A stretch of DNA of 64,000 bases, from assembly GCF_016904885.1 (NCBI RefSeq), contig NZ_JADWYI010000001.1:1-64000 (forward strand), read 5' to 3'. Position numbers and translations under genes: made by a program. The notes beneath the pieces are model-generated. The model was not told the DNA's origin. It saw only the letters and a program-made list of their open reading frames with translations, and did not search any database. Of this stretch, positions 1-8,850 are shown piece after piece. Origin of the DNA: Archangium primigenium (GTDB lineage: Bacteria > Myxococcota > Myxococcia > Myxococcales > Myxococcaceae). The first letter of the stretch is position 1. The number at the start of each line of letters is the position of its first letter.

Positions 1-10
1 GGCCGCGGGG

Positions 11-1669
11 CTACTCGGCCTTGCGCGGCGCGCGCACCGGCTCCACCACGCGGTGCACCGGGAAGAGCTCGCCCACGGTGAGCTGCTCGTCGAGGAAGCG
101 CCAGCGGCAGAAGCCGTCGTCCGAGTGCGGCTCGAGCAGGTACACCGCGAGCGTGCCGGCGCGCTGCGCGGTGGGCACGAGCAGCGTGTCCGCGGGGAAC
201 TCGCGCGTGGAGCGCTCGGGGGCCACGGTGAGCACCGTCTCGAAGCGCACGGGCTTGGGCTTCTGGCTCAGCGGCACCTCGGCCTGGCCGGGCGGGGGCA
301 CGTTGGCGGCCACGTCCGGGCTGAACGTCTCCTCGCGCCGCGCCACCCGGTAGCTGTCCACGGTGAAGCGCCGGGCGGCGGAAAGGCGCTCGAAGCGGAT
401 GCCGTGCCCCTCCAGCCGGGCGGCCAGGGACGCCGGCACGAGGTAGCCCGCGGGCGTGCTCACCGCCTGCGTGGGCACGAAGGTGCGGTGGTGCGGCACG
501 CGGTAGCTCTTCGCGCGTTTGCCCGGGTAGCGCCGCGCGGTGATGCTCGCCTCGTCGAAGGACTGGAGCACCGCCTCGTCCCCGGGCCTGGCGTGGGCCG
601 GGTACTCGAACACGAGCTTGCCCTCCGCGTCGCGCGTGGCCACGCCGTAGTTGATGCCCACGAGCGTGGACACGTCGGGCGTCTCGCCGCGCGCCACGAT
701 GCGGGCCTCCTCGGCGGAGGTGATGGCCAGGTACGAGCCCGCGTTCTTCGCCGCGTCCCGCAGCAGCTCCAAGAGCCACGCGCGCATCACCGCGCAGCGG
801 CGCGGGAAGTCCAGGTAGCTGTAGGTCTCCAAGAGCACGTCGATGCGCCCGAGCAGGCCGCGGTAGTGGCTGCCGAAGCGCGGCAGCGCCGGGTAGGTGT
901 GCCAGCCCGAGCGCGGCTCGCCCTCCTCCTTGTAGTTGCCGTACCAGAAGCTCTCGAAGCCGTGGCGCTTGCTCACCGCCTGGGCCACGCGCTCGAGCAG
1001 GACGCGGTTGAAGTGGCGCAGCTCCTGGAACAGGGGCTCGTTGGAGTGCGAGGTGTCGTAGGTGAGATCGAAGGCGTGGATGCTGCCGTCGGTGGTGTGG
1101 CAGTCGATGAAGACATGGGGCCACCAGCGCTGGTGCAGCGCCGCGAGGGCACGCGTCTCGGGCGCCTCCTGCTTCATGTTGTCGCGGTTGAGGTTCCACC
1201 CCTCGCCCGTGTAGCGCGTGCCCACGCCGCCCTCGGGGTTCACCTGGCCCTCGAGGTTCTTCAGGTCGAGCTCGCGGTTGTTCGGGCTGATGCGGTCGTT
1301 GCCGTCGGGGTTGAAGTTGGGCACCAGCACCAGGCACAGCTTGTCGAGCAGCTTCGCGCCCAGCTTGGTGAGGGTGAGATCGCGCGCGAGCGCGAGCACG
1401 GACTCCTTGCCCTCCACCTCGCCGGCGTGGATGTTGGCCTCCACCATGACGATGACCTTCTTCTGCTTGCGCGCCAGCTCCGGCGTGAAGCAGTTGCGGT
1501 CACTCACCACGAGCGCGGCGAGGGGCTGGCCCTCACCGCTCTGGCCGAAGTCCACCCGCCGGGCGAGCTTCGTGCGGGCGCACAGGGCATCGACGAAGGC
1601 CAGCACGTCGGTGCTGCGCGAGGTCTGCGTGTACTGAGAGGCTTCGGCGCGGGTGAGCGGCTCGGTCAT
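11..1669 (-). CDS. M14-family zinc carboxypeptidase
   Basis: The 552-residue product has the M14 metallocarboxypeptidase signature. The HxxE zinc motif lies at about residues 81-84 (NIHAGEVEGKES), followed by NFNPDGNDR near 118-126, GWNLNRDN near 158-165, and the third zinc ligand in FIDCHTT (His191). The catalytic Glu is probably in LLETYSY. The family removes C-terminal residues or cleaves murein-type peptides. There is no obvious signal peptide, so the location is unclear. I chose the ATG giving MTEPLTRAE; the open frame runs 10 codons further, but those codons look non-coding. It is the third gene of a same-strand run (P450, CotH protein, this gene) with a 42-bp gap to the CotH gene. The substrate cannot be read from the sequence. 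Confidence 0.88.
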   Translation of the reverse strand: MTEPLTRAEASQYTQTSRSTDVLAFVDALCARTKLARRVDFGQSGEGQPLAALVVSDRNCFTPELARKQKKVIVMVEANIHAGEVEGKESVLALARDLTLTKLGAKLLDKLCLVLVPNFNPDGNDRISPNNRELDLKNLEGQVNPEGGVGTRYTGEGWNLNRDNMKQEAPETRALAALHQRWWPHVFIDCHTTDGSIHAFDLTYDTSHSNEPLFQELRHFNRVLLERVAQAVSKRHGFESFWYGNYKEEGEPRSGWHTYPALPRFGSHYRGLLGRIDVLLETYSYLDFPRRCAVMRAWLLELLRDAAKNAGSYLAITSAEEARIVARGETPDVSTLVGINYGVATRDAEGKLVFEYPAHARPGDEAVLQSFDEASITARRYPGKRAKSYRVPHHRTFVPTQAVSTPAGYLVPASLAARLEGHGIRFERLSAARRFTVDSYRVARREETFSPDVAANVPPPGQAEVPLSQKPKPVRFETVLTVAPERSTREFPADTLLVPTAQRAGTLAVYLLEPHSDDGFCRWRFLDEQLTVGELFPVHRVVEPVRAPRKAE

Positions 1670-1711
1670 GACGCGGCATCCGAGCCGCCCCACCCCCACA
1701 CCGTCAAGTCC

Positions 1712-3631
1712 TCACTCGCCCTGGGTCGCGGCCGCCTTGGGCGGGGGCATGGGGAAGAGGGTCTTGTCGATGCCCACCTGGAGCTGCTCGGGCTTGAGCG
1801 CGCCCCCGGCGGCCTCGGGCGAGGCGTCGTACCAGCGGCCAAAGCCCTGCACGAGCTCGTCGCGGGAGATGCGGCCGTCCTTGTTCGTGTCCAGCGCGGG
1901 GACGATCATCGGGCCGAAGAACAGGCCCGGGCCCATGGGGGCGTGCTTGATGACCATGCCGGACTCCTTGCCCGCGAGCTGCGCGGTGATGGAGCGCCCG
2001 CGCGCCTCGATGAACGGCTTGATGGGCCGCACCTGCTCGTTGCCGAACGGCGTCTGCGGCGGCGCCGCGCCGTCCGCGCCCGCCTTCTGGCCCATCGCCT
2101 TGAACTTCTCGGCGGCCTCCTCCGAGCCGGGCGTGCGCAGGGGCAGCTGGTCCACGCGCTCGCCGGCCACCAGCTTCTCGAAGCGCGCGAGCTTCTCCTC
2201 GGACTCGTCCTTCACCGCGGGCCGGATGGCCGCGGCGGTCTCGTCCACCAGCGCCTTGACGCGCTCGGGCTTGAAGGGGCCCTTCTGCAGCTCCGCGAGC
2301 CGCGCGCGGTAGAGCTTCTGGAACGCCGGGGTCTGGAACAGCCGCGAGAAGAAGCGCTTCTCGCCCTGCCAGGGCTTGGCGATGCTCAGCTCCTCCATGA
2401 GCTTGTTGGTGAACATGTTGAGCTGGCCGAAGGAGTGGTCCAGGTCCCACGGGATGATGGAGAACTTCTGCGTGCGCGAATCCAGGTGCACGTAGAAGTT
2501 GTGGCCCAGGGCCAGGGGGCTGTCCATGGTGGACAGGGACACGGTGGCCGCCATGTAGCGGGCGAAGCCGTCCAGGTCGATGTACTGGTTGATCTTCGCG
2601 GCGAAGTCCTTGTCGCTCGCCTGGTTCACCCACTTGCTGAAGGCGATGAGGCGCGCGCGCTGCTTCTCGGTCACCTTGCCCTTGGGGTAGTAGACCTTCT
2701 CGTAGGCGGCCCAGTCATCGCCCAGGTCCGCGAACAGGTCGGGCAGCACGGGCTTGAAGAGCGCGCCGGCCTCGTCGCGGTAGTGCATCCGCTCGAAGAC
2801 CGAGTCGATGTTCTCCACCACCGAGTACAGGCCCACGTAGTGCTTCGTGTACACGCCGGGCACGGTGATGGACACCCGCGCGTACGTCGTGCGCGGCGCC
2901 ACCACGCCCGCCTCCCGGTAGAGCCGGTGCGAGAGCACCTCGTTCATCCAGCTCGTGTCCGTGACGTTGCTGTGGAAGTTGATCTTCTCGAGCCCCCCCA
3001 ACCGCGCGTCCTGGGACAGGCCCTCCAGGTCCACCTTGAGCGAGCGCTTGAGGTCCTTGTGCGACTGCATGTACGAGAAGTTGCCCTTGTAGCGCAGCTC
3101 CACGTTCTTGAACGTCTGGCCCTCGAACTCCAGGTCCGCGTGCGTGGTCTCGAACTGCACGCCCATCATCGAGGCCATGTCGTCCGCGCGCGTCTCCTCC
3201 TCGCCCTCCTTGGGGCGCATGGACTTGAGCTCGAACAGATCATTGAGCCCGTCGCGCAGGTTCTGCGGCGACAGCGCGCCCTGCTTCTCCTCGTCCCAGA
3301 GCGCGAACCAGCGCTCGGCCAGCGCCTGGAGCTCCGCCTTGGACAGGGTGCCGGACTTGTCGCTGTCCGCGTCGGCCACGATCCGGCCCGACAGCATCCG
3401 CCCCGGCGTGAAGTGGCGCAGCATCTCCTTGGGGTCGCGCAGCGTCTTGGGCTCCAGCCCCGCCCACTGCTCGGGCGTGAAGCGCAGGTGCGCGTTCCAC
3501 GGCGTCGTCCGCGCGAACAACTGCTCCGCCGTCAGCGGCGCGGCGGGCGCCTTCTCCTCGGCCAGGGCCATCGAGGCGGTCAATCCCCCACCCAGCATCG
3601 CCAACACCACCGCATTCCGTTTCGCGCTCAT
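1712..3631 (-). CDS. Secreted CotH-kinase-family protein with EF-hand-like loops
   Basis: The 639-residue protein starts with a signal peptide (MSAKRNAVVLAMLGGGLTAS, then Ala-rich to MALAEE). It carries the CotH fold, known from atypical spore-coat protein kinases. The metal-binding DxD appears in IIPWDLDHSFGQ and the lysine-rich kinase N-lobe in ELRYKGNFS. Calcium-loop-like segments flank the CotH domain: DADSDKSGTLSKAEL near residue 90 and DTNKDGRISRDEL near the C terminus. I started at the ATG before the signal peptide, not at the 35-codon upstream extension, which would run into the upstream region. It lies between a P450 and an M14 peptidase on the same strand. Whether it phosphorylates anything is inference from the family; many bacterial CotH proteins are uncharacterised. 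Confidence 0.85.
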   Translation of the reverse strand: MSAKRNAVVLAMLGGGLTASMALAEEKAPAAPLTAEQLFARTTPWNAHLRFTPEQWAGLEPKTLRDPKEMLRHFTPGRMLSGRIVADADSDKSGTLSKAELQALAERWFALWDEEKQGALSPQNLRDGLNDLFELKSMRPKEGEEETRADDMASMMGVQFETTHADLEFEGQTFKNVELRYKGNFSYMQSHKDLKRSLKVDLEGLSQDARLGGLEKINFHSNVTDTSWMNEVLSHRLYREAGVVAPRTTYARVSITVPGVYTKHYVGLYSVVENIDSVFERMHYRDEAGALFKPVLPDLFADLGDDWAAYEKVYYPKGKVTEKQRARLIAFSKWVNQASDKDFAAKINQYIDLDGFARYMAATVSLSTMDSPLALGHNFYVHLDSRTQKFSIIPWDLDHSFGQLNMFTNKLMEELSIAKPWQGEKRFFSRLFQTPAFQKLYRARLAELQKGPFKPERVKALVDETAAAIRPAVKDESEEKLARFEKLVAGERVDQLPLRTPGSEEAAEKFKAMGQKAGADGAAPPQTPFGNEQVRPIKPFIEARGRSITAQLAGKESGMVIKHAPMGPGLFFGPMIVPALDTNKDGRISRDELVQGFGRWYDASPEAAGGALKPEQLQVGIDKTLFPMPPPKAAATQGE

Positions 3632-3674
3632 TCGTGCACTCCCCGCGTGTGCGAGCCCATCCGGCCCGTGAAAT

Positions 3675-3691
3675 GTCACAACTGCGTCACA
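3675..3691. promoter_or_regulatory. Candidate operator: GTCACA direct repeat, 11-bp period
   Basis: GTCACA occurs at 3675-3680 and again at 3686-3691 in the 88-bp gap between the P450 stop and the CotH start. The repeats are exactly 11 bp apart, one helical turn, as for boxes bound by OmpR/PhoB-family regulators. This is inference from spacing and position only. Confidence 0.3.
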
Positions 3692-3719
3692 GGGCGAATA
3701 CCGCTCTCCGCCTGGAGGG

Positions 3720-5117
3720 TCAACGAGGCGCGGCACGCCGGGTCGCCACGACCCGCAGGCCGTGGCGGGGACGCAGGGTCACCAGGGCCTGGGGCTCCAC
3801 GGGGTGGCCGGGCACGGGCTGGAAGTGGTAGCGCCGCGCGAGCATCGCCAGCACCAGCTGGCCCTGGAGCAGCGCCAGCCCGCTGCCCACGCACATGCGC
3901 TGGCCGCCCCCGAAGGGCAGCCAGGCGAAGCGGGGACGCGTGGCGGCGCGCTCGGGCAGGAAGCGGTCCGGGTCGAACACCTCGGGCCGCTCCCAGAAGG
4001 CCGGGTGGCGGTGGATGACGTAGGGCAGGAAGACGACGATGGTGCCTGCGGGCAGGGGGTAGCCCCCGAGCACGTCGTCCGCCAGCGCCACGCGGCTGAT
4101 GAGCCAGGCGGGCGGGTAGAGCCGCATGGACTCGTCGAGCACGCGGGACGTGTAGCCCAGGGTGGGCAGCTCCCGCAGCGTGGGCGTGCGCTCGCCGAGC
4201 ACACGGGACAGCTCCGTGACCAGCCGCGCCTCGGCCTCGGGGTGCTGGCCGAGCAGGTGGAAGGTCCAACCGAGCGCGTTGGCGGTGGTCTCGTGCCCGG
4301 CGAGCACGAGCGTCATCACCTCGTCGCGCAACTGCCGATCGCTCATGCCCTCGCCGGTGTCCGCGTCGCGCGCCTCCATCAGCAGATCGAGCAGGTCCGC
4401 GCTCGGGTGCTCGCTCTGGTGGCGCGCGTCGATGATGCCGAAGACGATGCGATCCAACACCCGGATGGCGCGGCGCAGGCGCACATGGCCGGGCAAGGGC
4501 AGCGCCGCGGGCAGCGGCACCACGGCGAGCACCTGCCGGTTGATCTCCTCCAGCACGGTGGTGACCGCCCGCGCCACCTCGCGCGCGGCCCCGCTCAGGT
4601 CCGCGCCGAACAGCACCCGGCCGGTGATGGCCAGCACCAGGCCCATCAACTCGGCCGACAGGTCGAAGGGCTCGCCCCGCGCGGCGAGCGCGTCCCAGTG
4701 CGGCAGCGCGTCCTCGACCAGGCCGGTGATGTCCCGCGCCATGCCCGCCAGGCGCTCCTTGTGGAAGGCGGGCTGGGCGAGCCGCCGCTGGCGCCGCCAG
4801 AACCCGCCCTCGCTCAAGAGCAGGCCCTCGCCGAGCACGGGCCGCAGCCGCTGCATCAGCGCGGTCTTCTGGTAGTTCTGCGCGTTGTCCACCAGCACCC
4901 GCTTCACGTCGTCCGGGTGGCTGATCTGGTGCATCAGGAAGGGGCCCATCGGGTAGCGGACCACATCGCCATACCGCTCGCGGCCCCGGAGGAAGAGGCC
5001 CAGGGGGTCCGAGCGGCGCTCGGGGAGGTTTCCGAGGAGCCAGTGGCCCTGGGGCCCGGGCGGGAGGCGGCGTGCGGGGTCTCGTGTCGTGCGCAAGGCG
5101 GTGTCTTCCCAGGACAT
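3720..5117 (-). CDS. Cytochrome P450
   Basis: This is a full-length 465-residue P450. It has the proline-rich N terminus (RLPPGPQGHWLLGN), the I-helix oxygen-binding motif AGHETTANAL, the K-helix ExxR in ESMRLYPPAW, and the haem-thiolate loop FGGGQRMCVG that supplies the axial cysteine. It resembles bacterial fatty-acid or terpene-type P450s with eukaryote-like motifs and has no membrane anchor. A paralogue at 58605-60020 shares the same N-terminal arrangement (DPLGLFLRGR). It is the first gene of the minus-strand run and is divergent from nudC across 65 bp, which should hold both promoters. No redox partner gene is adjacent. The substrate is unknown. Confidence 0.93.
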   Translation of the reverse strand: MSWEDTALRTTRDPARRLPPGPQGHWLLGNLPERRSDPLGLFLRGRERYGDVVRYPMGPFLMHQISHPDDVKRVLVDNAQNYQKTALMQRLRPVLGEGLLLSEGGFWRRQRRLAQPAFHKERLAGMARDITGLVEDALPHWDALAARGEPFDLSAELMGLVLAITGRVLFGADLSGAAREVARAVTTVLEEINRQVLAVVPLPAALPLPGHVRLRRAIRVLDRIVFGIIDARHQSEHPSADLLDLLMEARDADTGEGMSDRQLRDEVMTLVLAGHETTANALGWTFHLLGQHPEAEARLVTELSRVLGERTPTLRELPTLGYTSRVLDESMRLYPPAWLISRVALADDVLGGYPLPAGTIVVFLPYVIHRHPAFWERPEVFDPDRFLPERAATRPRFAWLPFGGGQRMCVGSGLALLQGQLVLAMLARRYHFQPVPGHPVEPQALVTLRPRHGLRVVATRRAAPR

Positions 5118-5182
5118 TCCAAAAACGGCGAGCGGGGGGCGTCCCCTGCCCCAGCGTAGCGGGTCCCGCTAAGGTGTCGCGC

Positions 5183-6019
5183 GTGAGCCCGCCCCGCTTC
5201 GTTCCAGGATTCGACGCCCCCGACCGCCCCCGCGACGCGGCCCTGCTGTTCGCCGTGCGCGGCTTCGAGCTGCTCGTCACCGAGGGCACGACGGGCCTCG
5301 CGCTCGTGCCCACCGCTGCCCGGCTGCCCGACCTGGCCGCCCAGGCACAGTACCTCGGCACGCTCGACGGCCAGGACTGCTACGTCACCGCCCTGCCCAA
5401 GGAGAGCGCGGCCCCCGAGGGCCTGCGCTTCATGCCCGCGCGCGACCTCTACCCCGTGGTGGACGAGGTGCTCTTCGGCCTGGGCGGCCGGGCGCTCGCC
5501 ATCGCCGAGTGGGACGTGCAGCACCGCTTCTGTGGCCGCTGCGGCCAGCCCACCTCGGTGACCCCGGGCGAGCGGGCGCGCCGCTGCACCGTGTGCCGCA
5601 CCCCCTTCTACCCGCGCATCTCCCCGGCGGTCATCATGCTCATCACCCGGGGGGACCGGATGCTGCTGGCGCGCAACGCGCGCTTCCCCGGGGCCTTCTT
5701 CAGCGCCCTGGCGGGCTTCGTGGACGTGGGCGAGTCCCTGGAGGAGACGGTGGCGCGCGAGGTGAAGGAAGAAGTCGGGCTGGAGATCCAGACCCCGCGC
5801 TACTTCGGCAGCCAGCCGTGGCCCTATGGGCGCTCGCTGATGGTGGGCTTCACCGCGGAGTACGCGAGCGGGGACATCCAGGTGGACGGCGAGGAGATCG
5901 CCGAGGCGGCCTGGTTCGGGGTGGACGAGCTGCCCCGGATTCCGCCCCCCCTGAGCATCGCGCGGCGCCTCATCGACGGCTTCGTGGCCCAGGTGAAGGC
6001 CCGGACGCCTCCGCGCTGA
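5183..6019 (+). CDS. nudC: NAD(H) pyrophosphatase / Nudix decapping enzyme NudC
   Basis: The 278-residue protein carries a four-cysteine zinc ribbon (FCGRCGQ and CTVCRTPFYPR, about residues 119-140). A complete Nudix box follows (GFVDVGESLEETVAREV then KEEVGLE). The NudC-specific SQPWPYGRSLM motif lies just downstream and separates NADH pyrophosphatases from other Nudix enzymes. The family hydrolyses NAD(H) to NMN(H) and AMP and removes NAD caps from RNA. I chose the GTG eight bases after AAGG (5171-5174); an in-frame GTG at 5174 and a longer extension exist but are less likely. It is divergent from the P450 and is followed by queE after about 100 bp. Confidence 0.92.
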   Translation: MSPPRFVPGFDAPDRPRDAALLFAVRGFELLVTEGTTGLALVPTAARLPDLAAQAQYLGTLDGQDCYVTALPKESAAPEGLRFMPARDLYPVVDEVLFGLGGRALAIAEWDVQHRFCGRCGQPTSVTPGERARRCTVCRTPFYPRISPAVIMLITRGDRMLLARNARFPGAFFSALAGFVDVGESLEETVAREVKEEVGLEIQTPRYFGSQPWPYGRSLMVGFTAEYASGDIQVDGEEIAEAAWFGVDELPRIPPPLSIARRLIDGFVAQVKARTPPR

Positions 6020-6120
6020 GTCCGCTCCCCTGGAGGGCGGGCGGCCCTCGGGGCTCCGCTCGGCCCTTGCATCGTCCGCCCGAGTGGGGTTGAAGCGAGG
6101 CTTCCCCCGGACTCGCGCCC

Positions 6121-6813
6121 ATGCCCCTCGCCCGCCCCCAGATCGAGCCCCGTCGTAGTCCCACCGCTGACTCGGTGGTGGTCAAGGAGATCTACCTGTC
6201 GGTGCAGGGCGAGTCGACCCACGCGGGACTGCTCTGCTCCTTCATCCGGCTCACCGGCTGCCACCTGCGCTGCAGCTATTGCGACAGCGAGTTCGCCTTC
6301 CACGGCGGCGCGCGGCGCAAGAACGCGGACGTGGTGGCCGAGGTGAAGGCGCTCGGGGCCCGGCGCGTGGAGGTGACCGGTGGCGAGCCCCTGCTCCAGC
6401 CCGGCGTCTACCCGCTCATGGAGGCGCTGCTGGCCGAGGGAATGACGGTGCTGCTGGAGACGAGCGGCGCCATCGACGTGCGGCTGGTGCCCCCGGCGGT
6501 GCACAAGATCGTGGACATGAAGACGCCCTCCTCGGGCGAGAGCGATCGCAACGACTACCGCAACCTCACCTCGATGAACGCCAACGACGAGCTCAAGTTC
6601 GTCATCGGCGGCCGCGAGGACTACGAGTGGAGTCGGCGGCTCATCATCGAGCACGGGCTGCTCGACAAGCCCTACGAGCTGCTGTTCTCCACGGTGTACG
6701 GCAAGCTGTCCACGAAGGACCTGGCCGAGTGGGTGATCGCCGACCGGCTGCCGGTGCGCTTCCAGTTGCAGATGCACAAGTACATCTGGGCGCCGGACGA
6801 GCGCGGCGTGTGA
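6121..6813 (+). CDS. queE: 7-carboxy-7-deazaguanine synthase QueE (radical SAM)
   Basis: The 230-residue radical SAM protein has the CxxxCxxC cluster motif in CHLRCSYCDSEF (about residues 44-51). The preceding EIYLSVQGES segment is typical of QueE, and VEVTGGEPLLQ binds SAM. QueE rearranges 6-carboxytetrahydropterin to 7-carboxy-7-deazaguanine on the queuosine/preQ0 route. No other que gene is in this window. The ATG at 6121 lacks a strong ribosome site; a GTG near 6175, just before VVKEIYLS, is a possible alternative start. It converges with a small membrane protein gene that ends 10 bp downstream. Confidence 0.92.
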   Translation: MPLARPQIEPRRSPTADSVVVKEIYLSVQGESTHAGLLCSFIRLTGCHLRCSYCDSEFAFHGGARRKNADVVAEVKALGARRVEVTGGEPLLQPGVYPLMEALLAEGMTVLLETSGAIDVRLVPPAVHKIVDMKTPSSGESDRNDYRNLTSMNANDELKFVIGGREDYEWSRRLIIEHGLLDKPYELLFSTVYGKLSTKDLAEWVIADRLPVRFQLQMHKYIWAPDERGV

Positions 6814-6823
6814 GGCGCGCGGG

Positions 6824-7312
6824 CTAGCGGCCGAACAGGCCGAGCACGAGCCGCGCCACGAGCAGGCCCTGGACGAGCACGAAGCCGAGGTTGGCCGCCG
6901 CGAGCCCCCGGGTGAGCCGCGCGAGGACGCGGGCCCAGGAGGGCAGCGCGCCGTGCACGAGCCGCTGGAGCTCGCGCGCGCCGACGGGCCACCCCACGCC
7001 GAACGCGAGGAGCTGGAGCACGGGCAGGCGCCGCAGCAGGGGCAGGACGATGGTGCCGTGGCCCGGCTCCACGCGCGCCTCGAAGGGCAGCAGCAGGAGC
7101 AGCGGCGCGGCCACCAGGGCGATGCACTGCAGGCCGAGCGCCCCGGTGAGGGACCAGGAGGGCGTGCCCTCGCGCCGCACGAGGGCGAGGCAGTCCGGAC
7201 ACAGGGCGGCGTCCCCGAGCAGCTCCGTGCAGTCGCCACACAGGAAGGTGCCGCAGCGCGCGCAGGTGGCGACCGCCATGCGGCGATGCGCGGGGCAGTG
7301 GGCGGCGTCCAC
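6824..7312 (-). CDS. Small membrane protein with N-terminal B-box-like zinc finger
   Basis: The 162-residue product starts with a Cys/His-rich segment of about 45 residues (CPAH, then CARCGTFLCGDC, then CPDC). This looks like the B-box zinc finger that myxobacteria often place before membrane segments. Three or four hydrophobic helices follow, including LQCIALVAAPLLLLLPF and LGFVLVQGLLVARLVLGLF. The start is GTG with no clear Shine-Dalgarno. It follows the small membrane gene at 7326-7607 by 13 bp on the same strand, so the two probably form an operon. The function is unknown; an inner-membrane location is inferred. Confidence 0.7.
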   Translation of the reverse strand: MDAAHCPAHRRMAVATCARCGTFLCGDCTELLGDAALCPDCLALVRREGTPSWSLTGALGLQCIALVAAPLLLLLPFEARVEPGHGTIVLPLLRRLPVLQLLAFGVGWPVGARELQRLVHGALPSWARVLARLTRGLAAANLGFVLVQGLLVARLVLGLFGR

Positions 7313-7325
7313 GGCGGGCGGGGGC

Positions 7326-7607
7326 TCAGAAGCCGGAGGACGTCGCGCGCACCATCCCCTGCTCCAGGCCGTGGGCCCCCAGACCGAGGAACACGGCGGT
7401 GAGCACGGTGCCGCCGAAGAAGCCCGCGAGGATGAGGTTCTTGCGCGGGTGCTCGAACTGGCTGAACGCGTACACGAGCGGGTAGAAGGGCACGAGCAGC
7501 ACCATCATCCCCGTGCCCAGACTGCGCCGGAAGGCGTGGACGAGGAGGAACAGGGCGCACACGAAGGTGATGACGCCGAACACGGCGGCGAGCGGAAGGA
7601 GCGGCAC
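7326..7607 (-). CDS. Small integral membrane protein, unknown
   Basis: The chosen frame gives about 94 residues with three hydrophobic segments (PLAAVFGVITFVCALFLLVH, GTGMMVLLVPFYPLVYAF, LILAGFFGGTVLTAVFLGLG). I placed the start at GTG 7607, because the longer open frame would overlap the plus-strand gene at 7681 by about 150 bp. No good ribosome site is visible, so the start is uncertain. It is upstream of and probably co-transcribed with the zinc-finger membrane protein (13-bp gap). The function is unknown. Confidence 0.6.
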   Translation of the reverse strand: MPLLPLAAVFGVITFVCALFLLVHAFRRSLGTGMMVLLVPFYPLVYAFSQFEHPRKNLILAGFFGGTVLTAVFLGLGAHGLEQGMVRATSSGF

Positions 7608-7680
7608 GGGATGGGAGATAACACGTGGCCGGGCGCGTGCTAAAGCTCGCTCCCACGACTCCTGCCCGAGGACCCGGACG

Positions 7681-7998
7681 ATGGCCACCCTGAAGACACT
7701 GCTGACCTTCCTCCTGGCGGGCGCCTTCCTGGGGCTGGCCTCGGCGTCGTGGCTGGGGCCCAAGTGGCTCGAGTGGGACAACACGCCCCGCTTCCAGGCG
7801 ACCCAGATGATGTGCGACCTGCCCAAGATCATCCGGGACGTGAGCGCGCAGCTGCTCAGCTATCAGATCACGGGCACGCTGGTGGGCGCGGGCGTCATGC
7901 TGGTGCTGGGCATCGTGTACGTGGTGGCGCGCGCGAAGAAGCAGCGGCGCGCGGCCCAGCCCCCCGTGGCGCCGCCCCCGGCCAGCCCCGCGGCCTGA
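7681..7998 (+). CDS. Small membrane protein, unknown
   Basis: The 105-residue protein has an N-terminal hydrophobic stretch (LLTFLLAGAFLGLASASWLG) and a second one near residue 65-85 (GTLVGAGVMLVLGIVYVVA). It ends in a basic then Pro/Ala-rich tail. The topology suggests two membrane helices with a loop of about 45 residues that contains one cysteine. It is divergent from the membrane-protein pair at 6824-7607, with a 73-bp gap. It is followed by the nuclease-like gene after 36 bp, but codon use differs there, so co-transcription is not assured. I do not recognise a family. Confidence 0.65.
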   Translation: MATLKTLLTFLLAGAFLGLASASWLGPKWLEWDNTPRFQATQMMCDLPKIIRDVSAQLLSYQITGTLVGAGVMLVLGIVYVVARAKKQRRAAQPPVAPPPASPAA

Positions 7999-8034
7999 AC
8001 AGCGCCAGCGCGCCTCTCCCCCGCCTCGCCAACC

Positions 8035-8850
8035 ATGCGCCTCTTGCTCGCACTCGCCGCCATGGTCTGGCTGGGTCCAGCCTGTGCGACCGATCCCCAC
8101 AGGACAGGCGGCGTCGGTCCTCGCGGAAATTGGAACCGTTGGAACCCGGGCGCCCCCACTCGATTCCATCAGTCCTGTGGCGCGGCATGTGGTGCTCCGG
8201 TCAGTGCGAGCACTGGAGAGGTTCTCGTGCCGGCCACGGTCCGTGTCGCTCCAGCCGCCGAGAAACTCGTTCAGGTCGCCGAGGCGCTCCAAGGACTGCT
8301 CACCGTGAGCAGGTTTCTCGACGGGTCCCAGAAAAAGGCCGTCGAGACCATCCTCGTGACCTGTGTGCGAGAAGCCAACACGCAGGTGGACAATGAACTC
8401 TTCGGCCAGGGGCGCTCCCTCCCAGATTCCGAGTGCGGAAAGGAGCCCATCGCCAAGGAGAAACGCGCCCCGACCTGGCGGAGACACCTGGGAAAGCTCA
8501 AGCACGAGGCCGCCTTCGCCTGCATCCAGCAGCGGCTCTCCGCGCGGTTCCCCGACAACTTCTCCATCGAACCCCGGCTCCGGCGTGACGGCATCACCCA
8601 GGACGTGATGCTCACCGATCGGTGGGGAGGTTCACTGCAACCCGACATTGTCGTCCACTTCGCACGCAACGCCACCCGGATTCAGTGCATCTACGACCTC
8701 AAGTTTCCTTGCGGCTACGAGGTCGGCACCAATCCCTGGACCCCCGCGGTCGTCTCTCAGATGAACGCCTATGGGCGCCTGGGAGGAGAATGTCCCCCCG
8801 CCCTCGTCACGCCTCAACTGGCCATCCTCCGCCAATCTCGTACGCCATGA
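8035..8850 (+). CDS. Exported PD-(D/E)xK (VRR-NUC/RecB-like) nuclease, putative toxin
   Basis: The 271-residue protein begins with a signal sequence (MRLLLALAAMVWLGPACATD), possibly a lipoprotein signal with a weak lipobox. The C-terminal third shows the ordered motifs of PD-(D/E)xK nucleases: Pro-Asp at 203-204 (QPDIVVHF), Asp-Leu-Lys at 221-223 (IYDLKFPC), then QxxxY at 242-246 (QMNAY). This is the RecB/VRR-NUC arrangement. The next gene starts inside its stop codon and encodes a DUF3396 protein, the immunity family paired with VRR-NUC type VI effectors. From the motifs and pairing I infer a DNA-cleaving toxin delivered outside the cytoplasm. Codon use is less GC-biased than in neighbouring genes, which fits lateral acquisition. 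Nuclease activity is inferred, not shown. Confidence 0.65.
   Translation: MRLLLALAAMVWLGPACATDPHRTGGVGPRGNWNRWNPGAPTRFHQSCGAACGAPVSASTGEVLVPATVRVAPAAEKLVQVAEALQGLLTVSRFLDGSQKKAVETILVTCVREANTQVDNELFGQGRSLPDSECGKEPIAKEKRAPTWRRHLGKLKHEAAFACIQQRLSARFPDNFSIEPRLRRDGITQDVMLTDRWGGSLQPDIVVHFARNATRIQCIYDLKFPCGYEVGTNPWTPAVVSQMNAYGRLGGECPPALVTPQLAILRQSRTP

Noticed and set aside
53-4018. 1321-codon plus-strand open frame
   Set aside because: It is antisense to the M14 peptidase and CotH genes, with Ala/Arg/His-rich composition typical of high-GC shadows and no domain.
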